This document shows, one piece after another, positions 8,321 through 16,222 of a DNA stretch of 44,887 bases (the stretch's first letter is position 1; each line of letters starts with the position of its first letter). The DNA lies in assembly GCA_039029515.1 (NCBI GenBank), contig JBCCFX010000002.1, forward strand, positions 1 to 44,887, given 5' to 3'. The DNA is from JBCCFX01 sp039029515 (lineage in GTDB: Bacteria > Planctomycetota > Phycisphaerae > Phycisphaerales > SM1A02). The translations under genes were made by a program, and so were the position numbers. The notes under the pieces were generated by a model, which was not told the origin of the DNA, did no database searches, and saw only the letters and a list, made by a program, of their open reading frames with translations.

Positions 8321-9751
8321 GTGTCACGCATGGTGCCAACTCGAAGAACGGTTCACCTGAACCGATCGTCTGCGCCTGAACCGGCAGGTGAAGTCATGCC
8401 TGCGCCCGGCGAGAAGACCGGCATTCAGTCGATTGCTGATGTCGGATTCTCGCTGACGGGCGGCGGGCTCGGTGTGGCTCCAGATCGCGGCACATTCGAC
8501 ACGTATCGGAAGATGCGGGCCAATCCGACGCTGGCGTTGGTCAACGTCATCGAGACGGCACCGATTCGCTCCACAACATGGAGCATCGATGGCGTCGGTG
8601 ACACGGATGAGAATGTCGTCGAGTTCGTGCGTGCTGTCATCGATCCGATGATGCAGAGCATCGTGCGTGAATGCGTGCGATCGCTCGACTTCGGCTTCAC
8701 GCCGTTCGAGAAGGTCTGGGAAATCCGTCGCGTCAACGGTCGGCTGGCCCTTGCCTATCGCAAGATGAAGCCGTTGCTCGTCGACATCAGCGAACCGCTC
8801 ATCGACAAGGAAGACGGTGGATTCCGCGGCATCAAGAATGGCGATGTGCAGCTTCCGGCCGAGAACGCATTCTGGTTCGCGTTCAGCGGCGAGCCTGGCC
8901 ACGAGTGGTACGGCCGATCGAAGTTCGAGAACCTTCGCGAGTGTGGCGTGTGGAATCGATGGCGCCGAACCCTCGATCGCATGGACAAGTACGCCAGCCG
9001 TGCCGCGGGTGCCAAGCCGCTGATTCAGTACCCCGAGGGTGAAGGCAAGGACAAGCACGGCAACACGAAGACGACGTTCGAGATCGCACAGACGCTGCTG
9101 AAGATGATCGACCAGGGCCACGGCGTAACGATGCCGAACACCCTGGCGAAGTTCGCGACGGAACTGGCGAACCGTGGCGTACCGATCGACAAGCTGCGTG
9201 CATGGGTCATTGACTTCATGGAGCCGAATGGCCAGTACGGCAACGACTTCACGAACATGCTCATGTACTACGACAAGCTGCTCGCGCGTGGTCGCCTGGT
9301 GCCGGAGCGTGCTGCGTTCGAGGGTGAGCACGGGACGAAGGCTGATTCAGAGACGCACTCCGATGTCGTGATTGAGTCTGCGGAGATGTTCAACGCCGAT
9401 CTCGCGCAGTGCATCAACGACTTCGCGATCGATCCCCTGCTGCTCTACAACTTCGGTGAAGAGGCCGTCGGCTCGGTGAAGATCCAGGCCGAACCGCTCA
9501 TCGATGAGAAGCGTCAGATCATCAAGGAGATGACGCTCGCTGCGATGACATCGCCGACCAACGTTGTGCGTGCATCGCAAATCCTCGATCTCGAAGGCGC
9601 GCTCGAGAAGCTCGGCGTCCCGACGCGCGACGTTGCAGACCTGCCGCCAGACCCGATCGAGCCTGATCCACTGGATGAAGACGAACCGCTCACGACCGCC
9701 GCGCTGAGCATGATTGCGAAACGCGCGTCCCGACGACGAAAGACTGCCTGA
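8321..9751 (+). CDS. Portal protein, Mu gp29-like (DUF935 type)
   Basis: 476 residues starting at a GTG two bases after the upstream stop; the ATG at 8330 is an alternative. The features fit the DUF935 portal family: MRANPTLALVNVIETAPIRSTTW near the N-terminus, FGFTPFEKVWEIR, ENAFWFAFSGEPGHEWYGRSKFENLRECG, and a long helical C-terminal stem region with NADLAQCINDFAIDPLLLYNFG. The portal forms the dodecameric DNA channel at one head vertex and nucleates head assembly. A gpF-like gene follows immediately, as in Mu-like head modules. Confidence 0.85.
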   Translation: MSRMVPTRRTVHLNRSSAPEPAGEVMPAPGEKTGIQSIADVGFSLTGGGLGVAPDRGTFDTYRKMRANPTLALVNVIETAPIRSTTWSIDGVGDTDENVVEFVRAVIDPMMQSIVRECVRSLDFGFTPFEKVWEIRRVNGRLALAYRKMKPLLVDISEPLIDKEDGGFRGIKNGDVQLPAENAFWFAFSGEPGHEWYGRSKFENLRECGVWNRWRRTLDRMDKYASRAAGAKPLIQYPEGEGKDKHGNTKTTFEIAQTLLKMIDQGHGVTMPNTLAKFATELANRGVPIDKLRAWVIDFMEPNGQYGNDFTNMLMYYDKLLARGRLVPERAAFEGEHGTKADSETHSDVVIESAEMFNADLAQCINDFAIDPLLLYNFGEEAVGSVKIQAEPLIDEKRQIIKEMTLAAMTSPTNVVRASQILDLEGALEKLGVPTRDVADLPPDPIEPDPLDEDEPLTTAALSMIAKRASRRRKTA

Positions 9752-10932
9752 TGCCCACAGCCGCCGACATCCGCCGTGCCGACGAGCGGAGCGATGAGGC
9801 TGACGCTCTGGGCCTGACTCGCGTCGGACGCACCGCACGCATGATGCTCGATGTGCAGCGCAAGCTGATCGCTGACACCGAAGCTGGCCGCCGCCCGTCA
9901 CTGCCGCGCGACCTGCAATCACGATTCGAAGCGGACATGGCAGACACGCTGGTTGCCGGCCACCTGCTCGGGCGTGCTGATGTGTTCGAGGAAGCCGAAC
10001 GCGCGGTGAAGCGAAGCCGCCAGAACCGTCTGGCTCTCGACCGCATCGACCAGGTCACCAGCGGCATCGAAGCACGGTTCGAGCTGAACGATCGAGATGT
10101 CGATGCACTTCGCCGGCAATACGGAGAGCGAGCGAAGTCGATCTTCCAGCAGCTCCAATCGCTGATCCTCCCCGCTGTCGCCGCGCTATCTGAGTCGATC
10201 ACGGTGGCCGAGACCGTTCCAGTTGCCGTCGCTCGATTGCGAACAGCGTTCCGGAGTGCTGGTGTTGTGCCAGGTTCGACGTCGGCGCTCGAGACGCTGT
10301 ACCGCACCAACACGCGGCTTGCGTGGTCCGCGGGCGAAGACAATGCCGATCAGGATGCCGCGATCCGCGAGATCCTCTGGGGCTACACGTATCGCACCGT
10401 CGGCGATGATCGCGTGCGCCCGAATCACGCGGCGATGGACAACATCACGCTTCCGGTCGACGATCCTTTCTGGAACGAGAATCGTCCGCCCAACGGGTAC
10501 AACTGTCGTTGCATCCTCATCCGCGTGTTCAATGACGATCCGGTCATCAACGTCGTGCAACCTGAGCCGGTCGATGTGGACGGCATCATCGTGCAGCCGC
10601 AGGCTGATCCAGGATTCCAGTACAACCCTGGCCGGTTCAACCGTGACGTGCTGAACATGCGACAGGCGCGCGCAGCGTCGATGTCATTCCCGCCGAACGT
10701 ACGCGGGCGGTTCCGAACACTGCTGGCGCTTCACCGCCGCGGCGGATCCGCACGCCTTGCAGACCTTGCGTCTGACATCGGACGTGCGAAATCCACCGTG
10801 ACGAGCCATATCAGCAACCTCGTGGACGACGGTCTCGTCGAACACGATGCTGCGTCGTGGGGATGCACGATTACCCGTCGGGGGGCTGATCTCGCTGATC
10901 AGAATCCTCGCCGCGATTGCGGCTGCCAGTGA
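9751..10932 (+). CDS. Mu gpF-like head morphogenesis protein with C-terminal winged-helix domain
   Basis: 393 residues. The central part has the gpF-type signature: YRTNTRLAWSAG, VGDDRVRPNHAAMDN, DDPFWNENRPPNGYNCRC, with two Cys typical of this domain. Such minor head proteins help assemble the prohead around the portal. Unusually, residues from about 318 form a MarR/ArsR-like winged helix (FRTLLALHRRGG, LADLASDIGRAKSTVTSHI, SNLVDDGLVEH, then a wing with TITRRG). The ATG overlaps the portal stop. The fused domain could bind DNA inside the head or act as a regulator; neither is proven. Confidence 0.8.
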   Translation: MPTAADIRRADERSDEADALGLTRVGRTARMMLDVQRKLIADTEAGRRPSLPRDLQSRFEADMADTLVAGHLLGRADVFEEAERAVKRSRQNRLALDRIDQVTSGIEARFELNDRDVDALRRQYGERAKSIFQQLQSLILPAVAALSESITVAETVPVAVARLRTAFRSAGVVPGSTSALETLYRTNTRLAWSAGEDNADQDAAIREILWGYTYRTVGDDRVRPNHAAMDNITLPVDDPFWNENRPPNGYNCRCILIRVFNDDPVINVVQPEPVDVDGIIVQPQADPGFQYNPGRFNRDVLNMRQARAASMSFPPNVRGRFRTLLALHRRGGSARLADLASDIGRAKSTVTSHISNLVDDGLVEHDAASWGCTITRRGADLADQNPRRDCGCQ

Positions 10933-11095
10933 ACAGCGAGTCCCAGATCGCAGCGATCACAAGTGCTGCGAGGATCAGGCAATACCCGATTCCGCTGAAG
11001 CACGAGGGATCGCGCACACCTGCGAAGAGGGCGAGTCCGGCAAGTTTATTGAGGGACAATGGGTTTTCGAAGAACGCTTGGATCGCGCTGGCCAT
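10871..11095 (-). CDS. Small membrane protein encoded opposite to the head operon
   Basis: The minus-strand frame gives 74 residues with one or two hydrophobic segments (KLAGLALFAGV and YCLILAALVIAAIWDSLFTG) and a charged C-terminal tail. AAGGACC lies about 9 bases before the ATG, a usable ribosome binding site. Its last 62 bases overlap the end of the gpF-like gene in antisense. A short reverse-strand gene inside a structural operon looks like a moron, an added gene expressed from the prophage. No function can be given, and chance openness is possible. Confidence 0.45.
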   Translation of the reverse strand: MASAIQAFFENPLSLNKLAGLALFAGVRDPSCFSGIGYCLILAALVIAAIWDSLFTGSRNRGEDSDQRDQPPDG

Positions 11096-11157
11096 TATTA
11101 TGGTCCTTGTATGGATCCGCAGCGCGTGACTCGTAATCGAACGCTTCGGATCGAACT

Positions 11158-11198
11158 ACCGGCCGGCCGATGAACTTCATCGCCGGTCGATTTCTATT
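11158..11198 (+). terminator. Terminator-like hairpin after the gpF-like gene
   Basis: CCGG plus CGATGAA pairs with TTCATCG plus CCGG across a single-base loop, with one bulged C, giving about 11 bp. The downstream side reads TCGATTTCTATT, a weak T-run. It could stop transcription from the packaging genes. The T-tract is interrupted, so efficiency is doubtful. Confidence 0.45.
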
Positions 11199-11606
11199 AG
11201 ATCATGTACACAGACGTTCCCGCGCGTTTTCGCGCGGACTCTGGCATGACAGGGTTTTGTGTTTCTTGGGGGGTGCTGACGATCGGCGACAAGTGATGAT
11301 GGAGCCGGTCCGGGCAAACGCGGAGACCCGTCAAGGTCAGGGGGTTGATCGCGTAAATGTCGTCAGCGGGGCAAATCCTTTCCTTGATTCAGACGCCACC
11401 ATTGGCGTCACGTCTCCCTTGTGATTGCATGCCGAAGATGGAACCGGATTCTCCTTGTGCTCCGGTATTCTCGGTGCCAAGTTCAACGGTTGTCAAGCAG
11501 ACTTCAGCTCTTCCGCACCGCAATTTGTTATGCACTCCTGCATTGGTCGGTGGCCTGTTCGACTGGAACAGGATCGAACCAGAATCGAACCTTCGGATAT
11601 TCGCCC

Positions 11607-11634
11607 GTGACACGGCCGATTCGCGGCCGATACT
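11607..11634 (+). promoter_or_regulatory. Candidate promoter of the capsid genes with dyad in the spacer
   Basis: GTGACA (11607-11612), a 16-bp spacer and GATACT (11629-11634) form a sigma70-like promoter. The spacer holds CGGCCG-ATTCG-CGGCCG, an inverted repeat that may be an operator. Transcription would start about 11641, where the GTG of the protease gene lies, so this mRNA may be leaderless. Seen by eye only. Confidence 0.45.
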
Positions 11635-11640
11635 CCGGGC

Positions 11641-12747
11641 GTGAAGATCGACACCATCATCTCGCTCGACCGGCACGGCCTGAAGGCTGTCGGTGATCGC
11701 CGCAAGGATGACAACGGCTCGCCCGTGCAGTCATTCGAGGCGGTGCTTCTGCGCGAGGAGAAGCTGACTCATCCCAACGACGGTTGGACGCTGGACGTCA
11801 CTGGCGAACGGATGGAGCAGTACCGCGACCGGGCGAACCGCATGCTCGGTGCGAGAATGCAAATTCCGGTCGTTGACGAGCACTTCGCAACGTCCGCGAA
11901 GAGCACGATGGGCTACATGAAGGGCATCGACGTTCGCGACGGATCGCTCGTCGCCAGGCTCGACATGGTTGGTGAAGATGCGATCGCCGCGGCGAATCGG
12001 AATTTCGTCAGCGTCGAGATCGAGCCGGACGTCGCAGACAGCTCGGGCACTGAGTTCGGTGAGGCGATCACGCGGATCGCTTTGACACCTGAACCGGTGG
12101 TCCGAGGTCAAGACAGAATCGCCGCATCACGCACCGCCAAGGGTCGCGACGTGCGGATTCTCCCACTGAGCACGAAGGGATCGGATATGGACATCCTGAA
12201 GAAGATCGGCGAGGCCGCGGGCATCGACGGACTGACCGAAGAAAACGCGGTCGAGAAGCTGACGCCGGTCATTGCTGGCTCGAAGAAGGCGAGCGATCTG
12301 GAGTCGCAGCTCAAGGATCGCGACGACACGATCGAATCGTTGAAGGCCAAGGTCGAAGCTGGCCCGAAGAACGACAAGCCTGAGGTTGACGAAGACGCTG
12401 TCGAAGACCGCGCCGAAGACCTTCAGGATCGTCTCGACAGCCTCGTGACCGATGGCCAGATCGATCCGGCGACGAGTGAAAAGCTCGCCGCATCGCTGCT
12501 CGGCAAGAAGGGAAGCCGCAACACCATCGCGCTCAGCACGCGTGCAGCAAAGCATGCTGGCCTGACCGCGCCGTACGCACGTGACATCATCCAGGCGCTC
12601 GAAGGCAACAAGGCCACGCCGAAGACCGGTACGCAGACCGGGAATCAGAACGTGATGGCACTCAGTCGCCAGACGCCTGGTGGCGAAAGCGGTGCTGACC
12701 CTGACATGAAGGCTCGCATCGCTGCGCAGACCGGCACCACTGCTTGA
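11641..12747 (+). CDS. Prohead protease with fused scaffold domain, Mu gpI-like
   Basis: 368 residues. The N-terminal half (about 1-175) resembles Mu gpI-type prohead proteases: EEKLTHPNDGWTLD, IPVVDEHFATS with a candidate catalytic His, and NRNFVSVEIEPDV with a candidate Ser, ending with EAITRIALTPEPVV. The C-terminal half is charged and helical (for example SDLESQLKDRDDTIESLKAK), typical of scaffolding. The protein shapes and then cleaves the prohead interior. The GTG start has no ribosome binding site and lies at the predicted transcription start. An internal start at 12187 probably makes the scaffold alone. Confidence 0.75.
   Translation: MKIDTIISLDRHGLKAVGDRRKDDNGSPVQSFEAVLLREEKLTHPNDGWTLDVTGERMEQYRDRANRMLGARMQIPVVDEHFATSAKSTMGYMKGIDVRDGSLVARLDMVGEDAIAAANRNFVSVEIEPDVADSSGTEFGEAITRIALTPEPVVRGQDRIAASRTAKGRDVRILPLSTKGSDMDILKKIGEAAGIDGLTEENAVEKLTPVIAGSKKASDLESQLKDRDDTIESLKAKVEAGPKNDKPEVDEDAVEDRAEDLQDRLDSLVTDGQIDPATSEKLAASLLGKKGSRNTIALSTRAAKHAGLTAPYARDIIQALEGNKATPKTGTQTGNQNVMALSRQTPGGESGADPDMKARIAAQTGTTA
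12187..12747 (+). CDS. Nested in-frame scaffold protein (internal start in the protease gene)
   Basis: Inside the protease gene the ATG at 12187 is preceded by AAGGGA at 12175-12180, six bases away, a good ribosome binding site in the middle of a coding sequence. Starting there gives a 186-residue acidic coiled-coil protein (MDILKKIGEAAG...) without the protease domain. Mu I/Z and lambda C/Nu3 use the same arrangement to make many scaffold copies per protease. The existence of the product is inferred. Confidence 0.6.
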   Translation: MDILKKIGEAAGIDGLTEENAVEKLTPVIAGSKKASDLESQLKDRDDTIESLKAKVEAGPKNDKPEVDEDAVEDRAEDLQDRLDSLVTDGQIDPATSEKLAASLLGKKGSRNTIALSTRAAKHAGLTAPYARDIIQALEGNKATPKTGTQTGNQNVMALSRQTPGGESGADPDMKARIAAQTGTTA

Positions 12748-12791
12748 ACGAACGCGGACCATGACCGCAGATCAACGGATCGGAGCAAACC

Positions 12792-13496
12792 ATGAGTATG
12801 AATCCAGTCGTCGGAACGCCGGGCATCAAGTCGGGCAGCGAAGCTGTTCAGCGCATCGTCCGCAAGTCGGACCAAGGCGTTCGATGGGCCAACGGATATC
12901 AGATCATCGACGGCGCGAATGCGCGGGACACCGGGAACACCGGCGATACCGATGTGCTCCGTGCCGGCATGGTGATGGGCAAGATCACGAGCGGCGGCAA
13001 GTACGCTCCGAGCTTCCTCGGTGCACTGGCCGCGCTGCACGATACGGCGGTCGTGACGACCACCATGACGGTTCCCGCGGCCGTGGCGGCCGAGATCGTC
13101 CGTCGCATCGGTTCGTCCGGCACGTTCAAGATCACCGGTCCGCCGACTGCGGCCGGTACGGTCGCCACCGAGACGGTGACGTTCTCGGCGGTCAACACGT
13201 CGACTGGTGCGATCACGATCACGGCGACCAGCGCCGACTTCGTTGCCGGCTCGTTCATTCAGCCGACTGACGGTTCCGAGACGCCGAAGTGCCTGGTCGA
13301 TGACGGCTACGGCATTCAGGTGACGGACCACGACAATCTCGACACCGACGTCGAGTTCCCGAAGCCGCTCATCGGCGGCATGCTCGACTCGTCCCAGATC
13401 ATCGACTGGCCGTCCGACACGTCGCTTCAGGCGTGGCTGGTTGGCCAGCTCAACGCCGATGGACTCGGCACGTTTACGTTTGATCACCTTCTGTGA
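12792..13496 (+). CDS. Head decoration protein
   Basis: The 234-residue product lies between the scaffold and the major capsid gene, the usual place of decoration proteins. It is beta-rich with many Thr/Val/Ala/Gly, contains VLRAGMVMGKITSGGKYAP, typical of gpD-like head-stabilising proteins, and has a long inserted Thr-rich beta segment (about residues 88-155). GGAG just before the ATG is the ribosome binding site. These proteins bind the outside of the expanded capsid as trimers. Confidence 0.65.
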   Translation: MSMNPVVGTPGIKSGSEAVQRIVRKSDQGVRWANGYQIIDGANARDTGNTGDTDVLRAGMVMGKITSGGKYAPSFLGALAALHDTAVVTTTMTVPAAVAAEIVRRIGSSGTFKITGPPTAAGTVATETVTFSAVNTSTGAITITATSADFVAGSFIQPTDGSETPKCLVDDGYGIQVTDHDNLDTDVEFPKPLIGGMLDSSQIIDWPSDTSLQAWLVGQLNADGLGTFTFDHLL

Positions 13497-13557
13497 TCTT
13501 GATTTCGCAACGCTCCGCTGACGCGCCACGACCCCAACGCCGAACGGAGTATTGACG

Positions 13558-14661
13558 ATGGCGAAGACATTGCAGCAGATCATCGGCGGTCGCAATCTGA
13601 CCGGCCTCATTCAAGGTGTGACGCCCGGGTTGAACTCGGGCAAGCTGCCCCCTGCACTGTTCGCGAACCCCGTTCGACGGACCGTCAAGGGCAACACCGC
13701 AAAGTACAAGCAGGTGAACGGCACGCGCAAGACAGCGCGAATCCAGCAGTACGGCTCGCCATCTGAGAAGCGTTCGCTCTCCGGCGTGCAGGACAAGCCC
13801 GTTGTGCTGCTGCACACGTTTGAGCACATCAACCACGCAGCGTCTGTGCTGATCAATCTGCAGAGCACCAACGGCGATGATCAGCGGATGGGTCAAGAAG
13901 AGGTCGATCGACAGACGACCGAGTTCGCCCAGTTGTTCACCAACCTGCGACTCGCGGCGATGTTCTCTGCATTCGGTCTCGGCGCGATCCACTTCGACAG
14001 CGATGGCAACATGCTGCCGAGCGCGACGGGTGCTGCGGTCACCGTGGACTTCGAGATCCCCGCTGGCAATAAGGATCAGCTCAATGTGCTCGGTGCTGGC
14101 AACATCATCGATGCGTCGTGGGCGACCGCAACCACCGCGATCATCCGTCACGTGCAGAAGATTCAGGAAGCCGCGATCAAGAAGACCGGCTACCCGATCG
14201 TCCACGCCATCTATGGCGCGAACATCCTGGACTACCTGCTGAACAACAACCAGACCAAGGAACTGATCAACCGCAGCCAGAACAACAACGCAGGCGCATC
14301 CCGCGCGTCCATCCCGGACGGGTTCATGGGTCTGACCTGGTGGCCTGGCTACGAAGGCATGTTCTTCGAGGATCAGAACGGCACCGCGCAGTCACTGATC
14401 GGCGATGACACGATCGTGTTCCTTCCGGAACCGGATCGCACGTGGTTCGAGGTCCTGGAAGGCACGTTCGCGGTGCCGCAGAACCTGAATATCACGTCCG
14501 ACGGGGGCGCTGCACTCGCAAGTCTCGCTGAGGTGGCTGGCCCGTTCTCGTACGCGGAGACACAGACTGATCCGGTCAGCGTCAAGCAGATGGCAGGCGA
14601 CACGTTCCTGCCGGTCATCAAGGTGCCGAACGCCGTGATGATCGCCGACGTGGCGCCGTAA
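13558..14661 (+). CDS. Major capsid protein, lambda gpE-like
   Basis: 367 residues. GGAG at 13546-13549, eight bases before the ATG at 13558, decides the start over the TTG at 13552. Signatures of the gpE-type HK97-fold capsid family are visible: TVKGNTAKYKQVNGTRKTA, YGSPSEKRSLSG, LINLQSTNGDDQRMGQEEVD, a beta-hinge region, and a C-terminal ETQTDPVSVKQMAGDTFLPVIKVPNA with the GDTFLPVI stretch typical of this family. A strong terminator follows, as expected for a gene needing high expression. Confidence 0.9.
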   Translation: MAKTLQQIIGGRNLTGLIQGVTPGLNSGKLPPALFANPVRRTVKGNTAKYKQVNGTRKTARIQQYGSPSEKRSLSGVQDKPVVLLHTFEHINHAASVLINLQSTNGDDQRMGQEEVDRQTTEFAQLFTNLRLAAMFSAFGLGAIHFDSDGNMLPSATGAAVTVDFEIPAGNKDQLNVLGAGNIIDASWATATTAIIRHVQKIQEAAIKKTGYPIVHAIYGANILDYLLNNNQTKELINRSQNNNAGASRASIPDGFMGLTWWPGYEGMFFEDQNGTAQSLIGDDTIVFLPEPDRTWFEVLEGTFAVPQNLNITSDGGAALASLAEVAGPFSYAETQTDPVSVKQMAGDTFLPVIKVPNAVMIADVAP

Positions 14662-14691
14662 TCACGACAGGTCGTGGCGCAACAGCGCTCT

Positions 14692-14723
14692 TCCGGGCGG
14701 GTTTGACGCCCGCCCGGATTTTT
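14692..14723 (+). terminator. Strong Rho-independent terminator after the major capsid gene
   Basis: TCCGGGCGGG (14692-14701) pairs perfectly with CCCGCCCGGA (14709-14718) around a 7-base loop, followed by TTTTT. This 10-bp GC-rich stem plus T-run is a textbook terminator. Partial readthrough would lower tail gene expression relative to the capsid. Confidence 0.9.
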
Positions 14724-14738
14724 CATTGAGGATCGACC

Positions 14739-15155
14739 GTGGGCACGTACATCACCAGATCTGACATCGAGGTCGAGTTCGGCGTGAACAACGTCGCGAT
14801 CTGGTCCAATCTGGACAACGATGATGCCCAGGTCAACGACGACCGCGTCGACGCATCGATCGCGTACGCCGAGCAGCAGGTCGACGATCTGTTCCGTGAC
14901 GGTCGATATGCCATTCCGCTGCGTGGGACGGCCGGCGATTTGAACCAGGTGAAACGATGGGCTGCGGTCCTCGCTGGGCACTGGCTTGTCAATCGTCGTG
15001 CTGTGTACATGAAGCTCGATCAGAACGAGCTGACCGGCATCGAACAGATGCGAGAGGACGTCTTCGATGACATCGCTCGCTACACCAGTGGCCAGGCGAA
15101 ACTCGCCGCAGAACTCGTGAACTCACAGCCGGATACTCCGCAGGTGGTGGGCTGA
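14739..15155 (+). CDS. Head-tail connector protein (gp36/DUF1320-like)
   Basis: 138 residues from a GTG start 16 bases after the capsid terminator, with GAGGA at 14728-14732. TRSDIEVEFGVNNVAIWS, DRVDASIAYAEQQVDDLFRDGRYAIPL and the helical WAAVLAGHWLVNRR match the DUF1320/gp36 adaptor family, which sits under the portal and closes the head. The C-terminus has YTSGQAKLAAEL, typical of the family. It overlaps the next gene by one base. Confidence 0.7.
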   Translation: MGTYITRSDIEVEFGVNNVAIWSNLDNDDAQVNDDRVDASIAYAEQQVDDLFRDGRYAIPLRGTAGDLNQVKRWAAVLAGHWLVNRRAVYMKLDQNELTGIEQMREDVFDDIARYTSGQAKLAAELVNSQPDTPQVVG

Positions 15156-15706
15156 TGGCCACGTTCTTCCATGTCAACGGGCTGAAGGGTATGAAGCGGC
15201 AACTCGCCGCTGGCCTTCGTACTGGCGGCTCTGGCTCACCGGTGCGCGCGATGCTGCGCCAGTGGGGCACGCGATACGCTCGCCAGGTGCGATCAGACTT
15301 CGACCGCAACAGTAAAGGCGGTGGCGATTGGCAACGGCTGCGGCCGTCAACGGTGCGAGGCCGTCGTAAGGGCGGAGCGCGTCGCGGCGGTGTCACTCGT
15401 GTTCGCGGCAAACGTCAGCGGCGATCTGCGATTCTCGTAGACACGGGCCTGCTGAAGGCTGGTCTGCGCCGCGGTCAGCCGGGAAACCTGTTCCGCGATG
15501 TGCCTCGCGGCATTCGCGTGGGCTTCACTGAGAATCGGCATCCTGGCGGCAAGTCGTATGCGCAGATCGCTGACTATCACCATCGCGGTGCCGGCCGACT
15601 CCCCCGCCGCCGCATATTCCGCAAGCCGGACTCAACGACGGCACAGGGCATGAAGCGCGATGCGCGCGGCGCACTCCGTCGCATGATGCGGGAGAACGCG
15701 TCATGA
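15155..15706 (+). CDS. Phage virion morphogenesis (gpG-like) protein
   Basis: 183 residues, strongly basic (GRRKGGARRGG, RGKRQRRSA). The motif AILVDTGLLKAGL plus a conserved Gln-Ile-Ala-Asp-Tyr-His-His segment (YAQIADYHHRGAG) and PRRRIFRKPD are typical of the virion morphogenesis / tail completion family related to Mu gpG. Such proteins act at the head-tail interface. It overlaps both neighbours. Confidence 0.7.
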   Translation: MATFFHVNGLKGMKRQLAAGLRTGGSGSPVRAMLRQWGTRYARQVRSDFDRNSKGGGDWQRLRPSTVRGRRKGGARRGGVTRVRGKRQRRSAILVDTGLLKAGLRRGQPGNLFRDVPRGIRVGFTENRHPGGKSYAQIADYHHRGAGRLPRRRIFRKPDSTTAQGMKRDARGALRRMMRENAS

Positions 15707-16221
15707 GTGCCGCAATGACGTTCGATGTCGATCCGCTGACCGAGGTCTACAACGCCCTGGTCGACGTCATCCGGAAATCGCCACACGTGCAGAAGCACGT
15801 GGAGGCAGGCAACATCGTCTCGTTCGGTGATGAGCGGTCTTCTGCCAAGCGATCGAATCTAGCGAAGGTCGACGCAGACATGCCTGAGCTGACGATTGCA
15901 CCGTCTGGCGGCATTCACGAGATGCGTGTCACGAACAAGAGTGCGATGCACGTCGAGCGATACAACGTGTTCATTCGAACCGGCAGCCGAGTAGCGCCAG
16001 AGCAGATGTATCCGGTGCGCTTCGCGCTGTACCGCGCGATCGCCGCGATCGACAACTTTGGCCTCGACTACGTGATGGCGATCGGCTCAGAACCGATCGA
16101 GTTCGAGTCGGAGCCGCCTGGGAACAACGAAGACGATGGGCCTGAAGGCTGGCAAGGCCTGATGGCAATCAACGTGCAGATGCACCTGGACCGCAAAAGC
16201 ATGGCAGCGGAGGCAGTCTGA
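15703..16221 (+). CDS. Tail completion / terminator-like protein
   Basis: The 172-residue alpha/beta protein starts at an ATG overlapping the gpG-like stop (ATGA). The order helix (LTEVYNALVDVIRKSP), strands (MPELTIAPSGG, AMHVERYNVFIRTGS), helix (YPVRFALYRAIAAID) and a C-terminal strand region resembles tail terminator / gpU-like proteins found at this position. Function is inferred from position and fold pattern. Confidence 0.5.
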   Translation: MSAAMTFDVDPLTEVYNALVDVIRKSPHVQKHVEAGNIVSFGDERSSAKRSNLAKVDADMPELTIAPSGGIHEMRVTNKSAMHVERYNVFIRTGSRVAPEQMYPVRFALYRAIAAIDNFGLDYVMAIGSEPIEFESEPPGNNEDDGPEGWQGLMAINVQMHLDRKSMAAEAV

Positions 16222-16222
16222 T

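Larger units (their letters stand above)
10933..11640. other. 708-bp gap in the head operon with hairpins and a promoter
   Basis: Apart from the small minus-strand gene I see no convincing plus-strand gene here. The gap holds a terminator-like hairpin (11158-11198), a 7-bp GC hairpin with a TTTT loop (11220-11237), a 7-bp hairpin GACGCCA/TGGCGTC (11392-11409), and a promoter with an inverted repeat in its spacer just before the protease gene. An open frame at 11170-11424 has no ribosome binding site and an unlikely composition. The gap separates portal-side genes from capsid genes and may set their expression ratio. Confidence 0.6.

Noticed and set aside
8324..9331. 335-codon minus-strand frame opposite the portal
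   Set aside because: Antisense openness is common in GC-rich genes; the portal frame is well supported and the antisense product has no motif.
11103..11170. tRNA-Thr(CGT)-like anticodon arm (TGACTCGTAATC)
   Set aside because: Only the anticodon loop and about 12 bases match; the D-arm, T-stem and acceptor do not pair acceptably. Probably chance, although a second decayed tRNA cannot be excluded.
11170..11424. Plus-strand open frame of 84 codons before the protease
   Set aside because: No ribosome binding site, crosses a terminator-like hairpin, unlikely composition.
5950..14661. Transposable Mu-like phage
   Set aside because: The portal, gpF and gpI-like genes are Mu-type, but there are no MuA/MuB transposition genes; a tyrosine integrase is present instead.
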